From contig NZ_LSIC01000012.1 in NCBI RefSeq assembly GCF_001556045.1, positions 248,001-312,000 on the forward strand: a DNA stretch of 64,000 nt, read 5' to 3'. This DNA comes from Bradyrhizobium sp. CCH5-F6. GTDB lineage: Bacteria > Pseudomonadota > Alphaproteobacteria > Rhizobiales > Xanthobacteraceae. Position numbers and translations under genes: made by a program. Below, one piece after another: positions 26,907 to 36,321 of the stretch (its first letter is position 1; every line of letters starts with the position of its first letter). The notes below the pieces were generated by a model. The model was not told the DNA's origin. It saw only the letters and a program-made list of their open reading frames with translations, and did no database searches.

Positions 26907-27635
26907 ATGATGCCGGAAGCCTTTCGCGACAACGAAGAACGTGAGCGGTTCGAGCTCGACGTCGACGGGCCGATCGCCTTCGTCACCTACCGCAAGACCG
27001 ACGGCGCGATCACGCTGGTGCACACCGAGGTGCCGCCAGAGCTTGGTGGCCGCGGCATCGGCTCGAAGCTCGGCCGCGCCACGCTGGAGGCGGTGCGTGC
27101 GCAGGGGCGTAAGCTCTCCGTCGAGTGCGACTTCATCCGCAACTTCATGCGGAAGAATCCTGATTACAATGACCTCCTCGCCGAGGGCGATGACGCCCAT
27201 GCCGAGCCGCAGGCAAGCCATTCCGCCAGCTGTTTTTGCGGAGCCGTCGAGGTCGAGGTCAACGGCAAGCCGATGTTTTCAGGCTACTGCCACTGCGCCG
27301 ATTGCCAGGCATGGTCGGCCGCTCCGATCAACGCTTTCAGCCTTTGGAAATCGGACAACGTGCGCATCACCAAGGGCGAGGCAGAGCTCGGGACGTTCAA
27401 CAAGACCGAGCATTCCTATCGAAAGTTCTGCAAACGCTGCGGCGGCCACGTCATGACCGAGCATCCGCGGATGCGGCTGATCGACGTCTACGCCAATCTG
27501 CTGAAGGGGTACCAGCACCAGCCGACCCTGCATGCGAACTACGCTAGCAAGATGGTGTCGGTCAGGGATGGCCTGCCGAAATACGCCGACCTGCCGGCGG
27601 AGCTCGGCGGGTCCGGAGAGATGTTGCCGGATTGA
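26907..27635 (+). CDS. Fusion of a small GNAT-like domain and a GFA zinc domain
   Basis: 242 aa in one uninterrupted frame. Residues 1-95 look like the short YjdJ/GtlA-type acetyltransferase-related domain (acetyl-CoA loop PPELGGRGIGSKLGRATL, then SVECDFIRNFMRKNPDY). Residues 105-230 form a GFA/CENP-V-type domain with its zinc cysteines: C109, C111, C128, C130, C133, C175 and C178 (SCFCGAVEV, YCHCADCQAW, KFCKRCGGHV). GFA proteins are linked to S-hydroxymethylglutathione formation, but most have unknown roles. The N-terminal ATG pair follows AGGAG closely. I do not know this domain pair as a common architecture. Confidence 0.85.
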   Translation: MMPEAFRDNEERERFELDVDGPIAFVTYRKTDGAITLVHTEVPPELGGRGIGSKLGRATLEAVRAQGRKLSVECDFIRNFMRKNPDYNDLLAEGDDAHAEPQASHSASCFCGAVEVEVNGKPMFSGYCHCADCQAWSAAPINAFSLWKSDNVRITKGEAELGTFNKTEHSYRKFCKRCGGHVMTEHPRMRLIDVYANLLKGYQHQPTLHANYASKMVSVRDGLPKYADLPAELGGSGEMLPD

Positions 27636-27700
27636 GGCGAGGCGCCTATCAAGCCGCAGGCGGTCGCATGTGCAGCGCTGCGGCTCAGCCGGCGCGCACG

Positions 27701-27835
27701 CCTCATCCTTCGAGACGGCGCTAACGCGCCTCCTCAGGATGAGGCTAATCAGCGTTCGTGCCCGTTCAAACTGTATCCGCGCACTCCGCACCTCATCCTG
27801 AGGAGCCCGCCGAAGGCGGGCGTCTCGAAGGATGG
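27701..27835. repeat. Intergenic palindromic repeat, family D (copy 1)
   Basis: Two mirrored units: CTCATCCTTCGAGACGGCG...CTCCTCAGGATGAG and CTCATCCTGAGGAG...CGTCTCGAAGGATG. It lies between the convergent GNAT-GFA and GST genes. A shorter copy is at 30138-30204. Confidence 0.8.
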
Positions 27836-27847
27836 CCGCAGAGAAAA

Positions 27848-28723
27848 TCAGGTCGCGGGCGCCACCTTGTCCTGGGTCTTTGTTTCGAAATCGCTGGCGT
27901 CGTGCCGCTCGTGGAGCTGGCTGGCAGGATCGCCGGAGACGCGGTTGACCATGCGGCCGCGCTTCACGGCGGGGCGCTTGGCGATCTCGTCGGTCCAGCG
28001 CTGCACGTTCTTGTAGTCTTGCACGGAGAGGAATTCGCCGGCGCCATAGACCAGCCCCTTGGCGAGCGCGCCATACCAGGGCCACACCGCCATGTCGGCG
28101 ATGGTGTATTCCTTGCCCGCGAGATATTCGTTGTCGGCGAGGCGGCGGTCGAGCACGTCGAGCTGACGTTTGACTTCCATCGCGAAACGATCGATGGCGT
28201 ATTCGATCTTGAACGGCGCGTAGGCATAGAAATGGCCAAAGCCGCCGCCGAGGTAGGGGGCGCTGCCCATCTGCCAGAACAGCCAGGACATCGCCTCGGT
28301 GCGGGCCTTGACGTCCTTCGGCAGGAAGGCACCGAACTTCTCGGCCAGGTAAAACAGGATCGAGCCGGACTCGAACACCCGGATCGGCTCCGGGCCTGAG
28401 CGGTCCATCAACGCCGGGATCTTCGAGTTCGGGTTGATCTCCACGAAGCCGCTGCCGAACTGATCGCCGTTGCCGATCTTGATCAGCCAGGCGTCGTATT
28501 CGGCCCCCTTGTGGCCGAGCGCCAGGAGCTCCTCCAGCATGAGCGTGACCTTCACGCCGTTCGGCGTCGCCAGCGAATAGAGCTGGAGCGGATGCTTGCC
28601 GACCGGCAGCTCCTTGTCGTGGGTGGGGCCGGCGATCGGGCGGTTGATGCTGGCGAACTGCCCGCCATTCTCCTTGTTCCAGGTCCAGACTTTGGGCGGC
28701 ACGTAGGCGGGGGTGTCGGTCAT
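27848..28723 (-). CDS. yghU: YghU-type glutathione S-transferase / disulfide-bond oxidoreductase
   Basis: 291 aa. The long N-terminal extension (VPPKVWTWNKENGGQFASINRPIAG) and thioredoxin-like part with TPNGVKVTLMLEELLALG are diagnostic of the YghU/YfcG group, which uses glutathione to reduce disulfides or organic peroxides. NSKIPAL follows, with the helical domain and TIADMAVWPWYG downstream. The start MTDTPAYV is chosen over an ATG 11 codons upstream; GGAG precedes it. It stands alone, divergent from the nitronate monooxygenase gene. Confidence 0.92.
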   Translation of the reverse strand: MTDTPAYVPPKVWTWNKENGGQFASINRPIAGPTHDKELPVGKHPLQLYSLATPNGVKVTLMLEELLALGHKGAEYDAWLIKIGNGDQFGSGFVEINPNSKIPALMDRSGPEPIRVFESGSILFYLAEKFGAFLPKDVKARTEAMSWLFWQMGSAPYLGGGFGHFYAYAPFKIEYAIDRFAMEVKRQLDVLDRRLADNEYLAGKEYTIADMAVWPWYGALAKGLVYGAGEFLSVQDYKNVQRWTDEIAKRPAVKRGRMVNRVSGDPASQLHERHDASDFETKTQDKVAPAT

Positions 28724-28995
28724 GCGAAAGGCTCCGGCAGAAAGATGCGCCTGCATTAATTAGACCGCGATTGGCCGATGACAAGCCCTATGAAATGCAT
28801 TGCCGGGCGGGGCATCTCACCGTTTCGTCATGACAAGCCCCCTCCCCGTCAGCTGGGACGCCGCGACCTGTGCGAGGAGCGCGACGCCTATACACAAGAT
28901 GCCTCGCCGAATCCGGCATGTCATCGATCGGCTCGCGTCACTTTGCTTCGCCAGCGAAAACAACGAGCGCGCGACGCTGCCGCCGGGAGAGAGCC

Positions 28996-30129
28996 ATGAA
29001 ATCGCCGATCTGCGACATGCTGGGAATCGACTTCCCGCTGCTCGCTTTCAGCCATTGCCGCGATGTCGTTGCCGCCGTCAGCCGCGCCGGCGGCTTCGGC
29101 GTGCTGGGTGCGACCGTGCACACGCCGGATACGCTCGAGCGCGAGCTGAAGTGGATCGACGATCACGTCGACGGCAAGCCCTACGGCATCGACGTGCTCA
29201 TCCCGGAAAACATCTCCACCGCCGGCGAGAAGGACGTCACCTGGAAAAGTCTGGAAGCGCGCGTGCCGCAAGAGCACCGCAATTACACGCGCGACTTGCT
29301 GAAGAAGTACGACATAGAACTGATCACCACGGAGGTTGCGGCTGACCAGCCGCAGCCGTTCGACTCCAAGACCGCGCTCGAACTGCTCGAGGTTTCCTTC
29401 AACCACCCGATCCGCCTGATCGCCAATGCGCTCGGCGTGCCGCCGAAGGCGATGATCGAGATGGGGAAGAAACACGGTGTGCCGGTGGCGGCGCTGGTCG
29501 GGGCGAAGGAGCACGCGCTGCGCCAGGTCGCGGCCGGTGTCGACATCCTCGTGGTGCAGGGCACCGAGGCCGGCGGTCATTGCGGCGAGGTCTCGACCAT
29601 GGTGCTGGTGCCGGAGGTGATCAAGGCAATCAAGAACATCCGCGACGTACCGGTGCTGGCGGCCGGCGGCATCATGACGGGACGGCAAATGGCCGCCTGC
29701 ATGGCGATGGGCGCTGCCGGCGCGTGGACCGGATCGGTGTGGCTTGCGACCGTCGAGGCGGAGACCACGGAGATCTTCCGCGAGAAGATGATCGCAGCCT
29801 CCTCCCGCGACGCCGTTCGCTCCAGGGGCCGCACCGGCAAGCCGGCCCGCCAGCTCCGCTCGGTCTGGACGGATGCCTGGGACCGTGCACCGGAGAGCCC
29901 CGGCGCGCTGCCGATGCCGCTGCAAAGCATCATCAGCCGCGACGCCTTCAATTCGATCGACCGCGCGGCGGCAGGCGGCAACGCCAAAGCGCGCGATCTC
30001 GTCAGTTATTTCGTCGGCCAGGGCGTCGGGCTGATCGACAGCGTGAAATCAGCGGGCGCCGTGGTGCAGGAGTTCAAGGAAGATTTTGCCGAAGCCGTCG
30101 AGCACATGAATGCGCTGGTGGCGGAATAA
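28996..30129 (+). CDS. Nitronate monooxygenase (2-nitropropane dioxygenase family)
   Basis: 377 aa TIM-barrel flavoprotein. It has the FMN-site motifs AAVSRAGGFGVLGA near the start, LVVQGTEAGGHCGEV (about 175-190) and VLAAGGIMTGRQMAACMAMGAAG. These fit class II nitronate monooxygenases and related FMN enzymes. It may detoxify nitronates or act on an enoyl-type substrate. GGGAGAGAGCC lies before the chosen ATG; the frame extends upstream without support. It precedes the thiolase-like gene, consistent with lipid degradation clusters where such genes are frequent neighbours. Confidence 0.9.
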   Translation: MKSPICDMLGIDFPLLAFSHCRDVVAAVSRAGGFGVLGATVHTPDTLERELKWIDDHVDGKPYGIDVLIPENISTAGEKDVTWKSLEARVPQEHRNYTRDLLKKYDIELITTEVAADQPQPFDSKTALELLEVSFNHPIRLIANALGVPPKAMIEMGKKHGVPVAALVGAKEHALRQVAAGVDILVVQGTEAGGHCGEVSTMVLVPEVIKAIKNIRDVPVLAAGGIMTGRQMAACMAMGAAGAWTGSVWLATVEAETTEIFREKMIAASSRDAVRSRGRTGKPARQLRSVWTDAWDRAPESPGALPMPLQSIISRDAFNSIDRAAAGGNAKARDLVSYFVGQGVGLIDSVKSAGAVVQEFKEDFAEAVEHMNALVAE

Positions 30130-30137
30130 GTGTAGAC

Positions 30138-30204
30138 CCTCATGGTGAGGAGGCGCGCAAGCGCCGTCTCGAACCATGAGAGCCCGCGGCCCATCCTTCG
30201 AGGC
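30138..30204. repeat. Intergenic palindromic repeat, family D (copy 2)
   Basis: CTCATGGTGAGGAGGCGCGCAAGCGCCGTCTCGAACCATGAG-type stem followed by CCATCCTTCGAGG. It lies between the nitronate monooxygenase and thiolase-like genes on the plus strand. Confidence 0.75.
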
Positions 30205-30243
30205 GACGGCGTACCCAGGACCTGAAACCTGAAGCAAGAAGAA

Positions 30244-31752
30244 ATGACCAAAATCCCCGAAGACCGCATCCCCGTCATCGTCGGCATCGGCGAGATCGTC
30301 GACCGCCCCAAGGAGATCACGGAAGGCCTCGAACCGCTCGATCTGCTGGAGCAGGCGTTGCGACGCGCGGAAACGGACGCCGGCGCAAAGCTGCTCGGCG
30401 AGGTGCAGTCGCTCGACGTCGTCAACTTCCTGAGCTGGCGTTATCGCGATCCGGAGAAGCTTTTGGCGCAGCGGCTCGGGATCACGCCCGCGCATTGCTA
30501 TTACGGCCCGGTCGGCGGCGAGAGCCCGATCCGCTACATCCACGAGGCCGCAAAGCGCATCGCGCGCGGCGAATGCACCGTGGCGGCCGTGTGCGGCGCG
30601 GAGGCGCAGTCGACCGCGACCAAGGCGGAGCGCGCCGGCGCGAAGCTGCCGTGGACGCCATTCGCCCATGACGTCGAGGAGCCCAAGCGCGGCGCGGCGT
30701 TCCAGAAGCCGCTGGCGGTGAAGCTCGGCGTGTTTCGTCCCGTCACCGTCTATCCGTTCTACGAAGCCGCCTCCTCCGCGCATTGGGGCCAGACGCCGCG
30801 CGAGGCGATGGCCGAGTCCGGTGTGCTGTGGTCGCGTTATTCGGAAGCCGCCGCGCAGAATCCGAATGCCTGGCTGAAGCGGCGCTATGCGCCTGAAGAG
30901 ATCACGACGCCGACCGCCGACAACCGCCTGATCGCCTGGCCCTACAACAAGCTCATGGTTGCCAACCCGAGCGTCAACATGGGAGGCGCGCTGCTGCTCA
31001 CCAGCCTTGCCAAGGCGCGAGCGGCCGGGATTGCCGAGGACAGGCTGGTCTACCCGCTCGGCGGCGCCTCGGCCGAAGAGCCGCGCGATTATCTCCTGCG
31101 CGACCAGTTCTACGAGAGCCATCCGCAGAACGCGGTGCTGAAAGCCGTGATGGACCTCGCCGGCGGCGACGGCAAGCAGTTCGACGCAATCGAACTCTAT
31201 AGCTGCTTCCCCTGCGTGCCCAAGATGGCGCGGCGGACGCTGGGCCTTTCGGCCGACGTGCAGCCGACCGTGACCGGCGGGCTCACGTTCTTCGGCGCGC
31301 CGCTCAACACCTACATGACGCACGCGGCATGCGCGATGGTGCGGCGTGTGCGCGGCGGCGCAAAACTCGGCCTGCTCTACGGCCAGGGCGGCTTCGTCAC
31401 CAAGCACCATGCGCTGGTGGTCTCAAAGGCGCCGCCGCGTGAAGCGCTGGCGCAGGAGACCAGCGTGCAAGGCGAGGCCGACCGCAACAAGCGCGCGGTG
31501 CCGGAATTCGTCGCCGAGGCCGGAGGCAAGGGCAAGGTGGAGAGCTCTACGGTGCTCTATGGCCGCAGCGGCGATGTCGAGCACGGGGTTGCGATGCTGC
31601 GGACGGAAGACGATCGCCGCACGCTGGCGCGGATCCCGGCGAGCGACGGCGCGACGCTGGCGCATCTGCTCGACATGGATCGCACGCCGGTGGGTTCGCT
31701 CGGCGAGATCGCGATGGCCGCGGATGGCGTGCCGGAGTGGCGGGTGGCGTGA
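30244..31752 (+). CDS. Thiolase-fold acetyl-CoA acetyltransferase-like protein
   Basis: 502 aa. Thiolase-type halves with IPVIVGIGEIVDRP, LSWRYRDPEKL, YYGPVGGESPIRYI, LYSCFPCVPKM, TGGLTFFGAPLNTY and GGFVTKHHALVVS. At the place where classical thiolases carry the nucleophilic Cys, this protein has VGGESP with no Cys, a feature of the SCP-x-related 'acetyl-CoA acetyltransferase' group. Whether it cleaves 3-ketoacyl-CoA is therefore open. The C-terminal part (about 400-500) resembles an added beta domain. Its place at the end of the lipid gene block suggests a late step in side-chain or fatty-acid breakdown. Confidence 0.85.
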   Translation: MTKIPEDRIPVIVGIGEIVDRPKEITEGLEPLDLLEQALRRAETDAGAKLLGEVQSLDVVNFLSWRYRDPEKLLAQRLGITPAHCYYGPVGGESPIRYIHEAAKRIARGECTVAAVCGAEAQSTATKAERAGAKLPWTPFAHDVEEPKRGAAFQKPLAVKLGVFRPVTVYPFYEAASSAHWGQTPREAMAESGVLWSRYSEAAAQNPNAWLKRRYAPEEITTPTADNRLIAWPYNKLMVANPSVNMGGALLLTSLAKARAAGIAEDRLVYPLGGASAEEPRDYLLRDQFYESHPQNAVLKAVMDLAGGDGKQFDAIELYSCFPCVPKMARRTLGLSADVQPTVTGGLTFFGAPLNTYMTHAACAMVRRVRGGAKLGLLYGQGGFVTKHHALVVSKAPPREALAQETSVQGEADRNKRAVPEFVAEAGGKGKVESSTVLYGRSGDVEHGVAMLRTEDDRRTLARIPASDGATLAHLLDMDRTPVGSLGEIAMAADGVPEWRVA

Positions 31753-31756
31753 TGTC

Positions 31757-31872
31757 GTAGGGTGGGTTAGCCGAAGGCGTAACCCACCAATGTTTTCATC
31801 CGCGGAGAAAGAAGAGGTGGGTTACGCCAAGCAGATGCGCTTTCGCGCATCTGCAGGGCTAACCCACCCTAC
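31757..31872. repeat. Intergenic palindromic repeat, family A (copy 2)
   Basis: GTAGGGTGGGTTAGC and GCTAACCCACCCTAC outer arms, with GTAACCCACC/GGTGGGTTACGCC and GCAGATGCGC/GCGCATCTGC inner arms. It starts 5 bp after the thiolase-like stop and ends 10 bp before the convergent adaptor-gene stop. Confidence 0.85.
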
Positions 31873-31881
31873 GAGGCTGCT

Positions 31882-33078
31882 TCACCCCTTCGGTGCCTGC
31901 TTCTCCGACGCGGTCGCCGGCTTGACCTTGGCGCCGACGACGCGGACCGCATCACCATCCGACAGACCATCCGGCGGCGCCGTGATGACGCGGTCATCCG
32001 CTGCGATCCCCGAGGCCAGCTCGATTTCGCGGCCGAGATCGCGCGCGATCGTCACAGGCTTGAACAGCACCTTGTCGTCCGCACCGACGGTCGCAACACG
32101 CAAACCGCTACCGTTGAAGATCAGGGCGCTCGCGGGAATGCTGAGCGGCGCGGCGTCACGCTGGAGGCTCAGCTTCACGCTGGCATAGCCGCCGGGCATC
32201 AGCTCGCCGTTGGAATTGTCGAGCCCAAGCTGCATGCGCGTCGTGCCGGAGGCGACGTCGACCGCCTGTGAGGAGGCCTCTACCGTCGCCTGGAACGTCC
32301 GGTTCGGATATTCCGGCAGCGTGATGACGGCCTTGGCCCCGATCTTGATCGCCGGCACGTAGTTCTGGGGAACGTTGACGTACACGCGCAGCCTGGTGAT
32401 GTCGGAGATCACGAACATCGCCGGGCCCGAGCCGCCGCCGGCATTGATCAGCGCGCCGACGTCGGTGTCGCGCGCGGTGACGACGCCGTCGAACGGCGCG
32501 GTGATCTTCTTGTAGCCGGCGAGCGCTTCCAGCCGCTCGACATTGGCCTGCCCCGAATTGACGGCCGCCTTCTTGTTGGAGAGATCGGCGGTGCGCTCGT
32601 CGATCTCCTGCGCCGAGACGAAGTTGGAGGCGACCAGCGTCTTGCGCCGATTCAGCGTTGCTTCCGACAGCCGGGCGCTGGCCTGCTGGCTGGCGAGATC
32701 GGCACGGGCTTGCAGGAGTTGCTGATCGAGATCGGGCGCCTCGATCTCGGCAATGACCTGGCCGGCCTTGACGCGGGCGCCCATGTCGGCACTCCAGCTC
32801 TTCAGGTAACCTGACACGCGCGCAAAGATCGGGGCGCGGTAATAGGCTTCCAGCCGGCCCGGCAGGTCGATGGTTGCATCGAGAGCCTTGGCGTTGGGCA
32901 GAGTTACAGCGACGCTCGGAATGGCCTGATCATCGGTCCATTCCTTCAACCTGGAGCCCTGCTCCTCGCGGGCCCTGATGCCGGTGCCCACGACGAGGCC
33001 TGCCGCAATCAGTGCCGCCACGCCGAAGACGCCCAGTTTCCGGTGCGACACCGGGGAGCGGGGTTCAGTGGGCGCCAT
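31882..33078 (-). CDS. RND efflux periplasmic adaptor (membrane fusion protein)
   Basis: 398 aa. An N-terminal membrane anchor (VFGVAALIAAGLVVGTGI) is followed by the biotinyl-lipoyl half VSGYLKSWSADMGARVKAGQ, an alpha-helical hairpin (about 115-180), the second lipoyl half ITAPFDGVVTARDTDVGALI, and beta-barrel and membrane-proximal domains. It links the inner-membrane pump to an outer-membrane channel. Its ATG lies inside the 3' end of the pump gene (14-bp overlap), so the two are translated together. No outer-membrane channel gene is adjacent. Substrate unknown. Confidence 0.93.
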   Translation of the reverse strand: MAPTEPRSPVSHRKLGVFGVAALIAAGLVVGTGIRAREEQGSRLKEWTDDQAIPSVAVTLPNAKALDATIDLPGRLEAYYRAPIFARVSGYLKSWSADMGARVKAGQVIAEIEAPDLDQQLLQARADLASQQASARLSEATLNRRKTLVASNFVSAQEIDERTADLSNKKAAVNSGQANVERLEALAGYKKITAPFDGVVTARDTDVGALINAGGGSGPAMFVISDITRLRVYVNVPQNYVPAIKIGAKAVITLPEYPNRTFQATVEASSQAVDVASGTTRMQLGLDNSNGELMPGGYASVKLSLQRDAAPLSIPASALIFNGSGLRVATVGADDKVLFKPVTIARDLGREIELASGIAADDRVITAPPDGLSDGDAVRVVGAKVKPATASEKQAPKG

Positions 33079-36000
33079 GCGGAGTCTCCAATGAGGCGGC
33101 GGCCTTGGCGCCTTGTTTCTTGTGGACCATGCTGAAGACCACGGGAACAAACATCAGCGTGGCGAATGTTGCAAAGATCAGGCCGCCGATCACGGCGCGG
33201 CCAAGCGGCGCATTCTGCTCACCGCCCTCACCTAACCCCAGCGCCATCGGCGCCATGCCGATGATCATGGCGAGCGCAGTCATCAGGACCGGGCGGAACC
33301 GGACGAAGCCGGCTTCGAGCGCGGCGGCGATGGGATCGCCGAGCTCCTCGTAGCGCTCGCGGGCGAAGGAGATCACGAGCACGCTGTTTGCGGTGGCCAC
33401 GCCCATGCACATGATGGCGCCGGTGAGCGCCGGTACTGACAGCGTGGTTTCGGTCATGAACAACATCCAGACGATGCCGGCGAGCGCTGCAGGCAATGCA
33501 GTGATGATCACGAACGGATCGGACCAGGACTGGAAGTTCACGACGATCAGGAGGTAGATCAGCACGACGGCCCCAAGCAGGCCAAACAGCAGGCCGCTGA
33601 ACGCGCTGTTCATGGTCTGCACCTGACCGAGCAGCACCACGGAAGAGCCCTTCGGCACGTCCTTCGCCGTATCGGCGATCACCTTTCGGATGTCGGCGGC
33701 CACCGCACCGAGATCGCGGCCCGAGGTCGTGGCAAAGATCTGCACCATCGACTGGATGTCGTATTGCGACACCACGGCACTGGACGTCGACCGCTTGATG
33801 TCGGCGATGCCGCCGAGGATCGGCGACTGCGAATTGCTTGCCGCGGTTATCGGCAGCGTCCGCAACGCGCTGAGCGAGTCCATCTGGTATTGCGGCGTCT
33901 GCATCACGATCGAGTAGGACACGCCGTTGTCGGGATTGAGGTAGTAGGTCGGCGCCACCTGCGAGGAGCCGGCGAGATTGACCACGAGGCTGTTGGTGAC
34001 GTCGCGCTCCGTCAGGCCGACATATTGCGCGCGGGTACGGTCGACGTCGATGTTGAAGGTCGGATTGTTCGGCGACTGCTGGATGCGCGCATCGGCAACG
34101 CCGGGAATCTTGCGGACCTTCGCCAGCAAGCTGTTGGCATAAGCGAAATTCGCACTGACATTGGCACCACGGATTTGCAGGTCGATCGGCGCCGGCGCGC
34201 CGAAATTCAGGATCTGACTGACGATGTCGGCCGGCAGAAAAGCGAAGCTCACGCCGGGAAACAGGCGCGGCAGTTGCTCGCGCAGCACCTTCACGTGCTC
34301 TTCCGTCGGCTTGTGGCCTTCCTTCAGCTTTATCTGAATGTCGCCGTCCTGCGGACCGATCACGCCGGTATTGTTGTAGGTCATGTTGATGCCGGAGATC
34401 GGCATGCCGATGTTGTCGGTCATGGTTTCGATCTCGCCCGGGATCAGCTTGCGCACCGCCTTCTGGACGTCGGCGAGCTGGTTCGCGGTCTCCTCGACGC
34501 GGGTTCCGACCTGGGTGCGGACATGCATCAGGATGTTGCCGGCATCGACGGCGGGAAAGAAATTGCGGCCGAGAAACGGCACCAGTGCGAAGGACGCGCC
34601 GACGACGCAGAGGAAGCCGATCACGAAGACCGCGCGGTGCGCCAGCGCCAGGTCGAGGAGGCCGCGATAGCCACCGCGGATGCGCTCGAACCGCGCCTCG
34701 AAGCCACGCTGAAACCGGACGAAAGGATTGCGTGACTTCGGCGGTCCGCCCTCGTGGTGGACGTGCGCCTTGAGCAGATAGTTCGCCATGGTCGGCACCA
34801 GCGTGCGCGACAGGATGAACGACCAGATCATCGCGAACATGACGGCTTCGGCCATCGGCACGAAAAGGAAGCGCGCGACGCCGGTGAGGAAGAACATCGG
34901 CACGAACACGATGCAGATGCAGAGCAACGAGACGAAGGCCGGCGTCACGATCTGGTTGGCGCCGTCGAGAATCGACTGCTCGACCGGCTTGCCCTGCTCA
35001 AGATGGTAGTTGATGTTCTCGATGGTGACCGTGGCGTCGTCGACGAGGATGCCGACCGCGAGCGCAAGGCCGCCGAGCGTCATGATGTTCAGCGTCTCGC
35101 CGATCGCCGACAGCATGATGATGGCTCCCAACACGGAGAGCGGGATGGAGACCGCGATGATGATGGTCGAGCGCCAGCTGCCGAGGAACAGCAGGATCAT
35201 GACGCTGGTGAGCAACGCCGCAATCACGCCCTCGAAGGCGACTCCCTGGATCGCGCCGCGGACGAACACCGACTGATCGCCGATGAAGCCGATCTTCAGC
35301 GCATCGGGCAACTGGTCCTTGACCTCGATCACCTTCTGCTTGATGCCGGCGATGATGTCGAGCGTCGAGGTCGCGCCCGCCTTCAGCACCATCATCAGCA
35401 CCGAGCGGTTGCCGTCGACATGGACGATGTTGGTCTGCGGCGGATTGCCGTCCCTGACGGTCGCGACATCGCGCACGTAGACCATCGCGCCGTTGACCGT
35501 CTTGATCGGAAGACTGCCGAGCTCGTCGATCCTGAGCGGCGAGTTGTTGAGTTGGATGTTGTATTCGAACTGGCCGATCTTCTGGGTGCCGACCGGCGTG
35601 ATCAGGTTCTGCGCGGCGAGCGCATTGGCGACGTCCTGGCCCGAAAGGCCGCGGGCCTGGAGGGCGGTCGGATTGAGATCGATCTGGACCTGGCGCTGCT
35701 TGCCGCCGAACGGATACGGGATCGCCGCGCCGGGCACCGTGACAAGGGGCGTGCGGAGCTGGTTGATGCCGATATCGGCGAGGTTCTGCTCGGTCAGCCC
35801 GTCGCCGGACAGTGCCACCTGGATGATCGGCACGGTGGACGCCGAGTAGTTCAGGATCAAGGGGGGCGTCGCACCCGGCGGCATCTGCTTGAGCAGCGTC
35901 TGCGAGATCGCGGTGACCTGCGCGTTCGCGGTGCGGATGTCGACGTTGGGCTGGAAGAAGATCTTGATGATGCCAAAGCCGTTGTAGGAATTGGCGACGA

Positions 36001-36244
36001 TATGCTCGATGTCGTTGACTGTGGTCGTCAACGCGCGCTGGAACGGGGTAGTGATGCGGCCGGACATCTGGTCCGGCGGCAGGCCGGTGTACTGCCAAAC
36101 CACGCCAATGACGGGAATACGGATGTCCGGGAAGATGTCAGTCGGGGTTCGCAGCGCCGCGAGCGGGCCGATGATCAGCAGCAGGAGTGCGAGCACGACG
36201 AAGGTATAGGGCCGGCTCAGGGCAATACGGACCAGAGCAATCAT
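33065..36244 (-). CDS. RND-family efflux permease
   Basis: 1059 aa inner-membrane proton antiporter, typical of the AcrB/MexB superfamily, with a first membrane helix (YTFVVLALLLLIIG), a large periplasmic loop, a helix bundle with GLALAVGILVDDATVTIENI (the conserved Asp pair for proton transfer), a second periplasmic loop, and the last bundle. The subgroup lacks a clear AcrB substrate signature and is closest in feel to the HAE1-like pumps of rhizobia. No strong ribosome site precedes the ATG. It is the first gene of a two-gene operon with the adaptor. Confidence 0.95.
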   Translation of the reverse strand: MIALVRIALSRPYTFVVLALLLLIIGPLAALRTPTDIFPDIRIPVIGVVWQYTGLPPDQMSGRITTPFQRALTTTVNDIEHIVANSYNGFGIIKIFFQPNVDIRTANAQVTAISQTLLKQMPPGATPPLILNYSASTVPIIQVALSGDGLTEQNLADIGINQLRTPLVTVPGAAIPYPFGGKQRQVQIDLNPTALQARGLSGQDVANALAAQNLITPVGTQKIGQFEYNIQLNNSPLRIDELGSLPIKTVNGAMVYVRDVATVRDGNPPQTNIVHVDGNRSVLMMVLKAGATSTLDIIAGIKQKVIEVKDQLPDALKIGFIGDQSVFVRGAIQGVAFEGVIAALLTSVMILLFLGSWRSTIIIAVSIPLSVLGAIIMLSAIGETLNIMTLGGLALAVGILVDDATVTIENINYHLEQGKPVEQSILDGANQIVTPAFVSLLCICIVFVPMFFLTGVARFLFVPMAEAVMFAMIWSFILSRTLVPTMANYLLKAHVHHEGGPPKSRNPFVRFQRGFEARFERIRGGYRGLLDLALAHRAVFVIGFLCVVGASFALVPFLGRNFFPAVDAGNILMHVRTQVGTRVEETANQLADVQKAVRKLIPGEIETMTDNIGMPISGINMTYNNTGVIGPQDGDIQIKLKEGHKPTEEHVKVLREQLPRLFPGVSFAFLPADIVSQILNFGAPAPIDLQIRGANVSANFAYANSLLAKVRKIPGVADARIQQSPNNPTFNIDVDRTRAQYVGLTERDVTNSLVVNLAGSSQVAPTYYLNPDNGVSYSIVMQTPQYQMDSLSALRTLPITAASNSQSPILGGIADIKRSTSSAVVSQYDIQSMVQIFATTSGRDLGAVAADIRKVIADTAKDVPKGSSVVLLGQVQTMNSAFSGLLFGLLGAVVLIYLLIVVNFQSWSDPFVIITALPAALAGIVWMLFMTETTLSVPALTGAIMCMGVATANSVLVISFARERYEELGDPIAAALEAGFVRFRPVLMTALAMIIGMAPMALGLGEGGEQNAPLGRAVIGGLIFATFATLMFVPVVFSMVHKKQGAKAAASLETPHGAH

Positions 36245-36321
36245 GCGCCAGGCAATTCCAGGTCGAGCAAGGATAAGGAATCCGCCCCCACGGCGATCCC
36301 CATACCTCCTTTACCTGAGCA

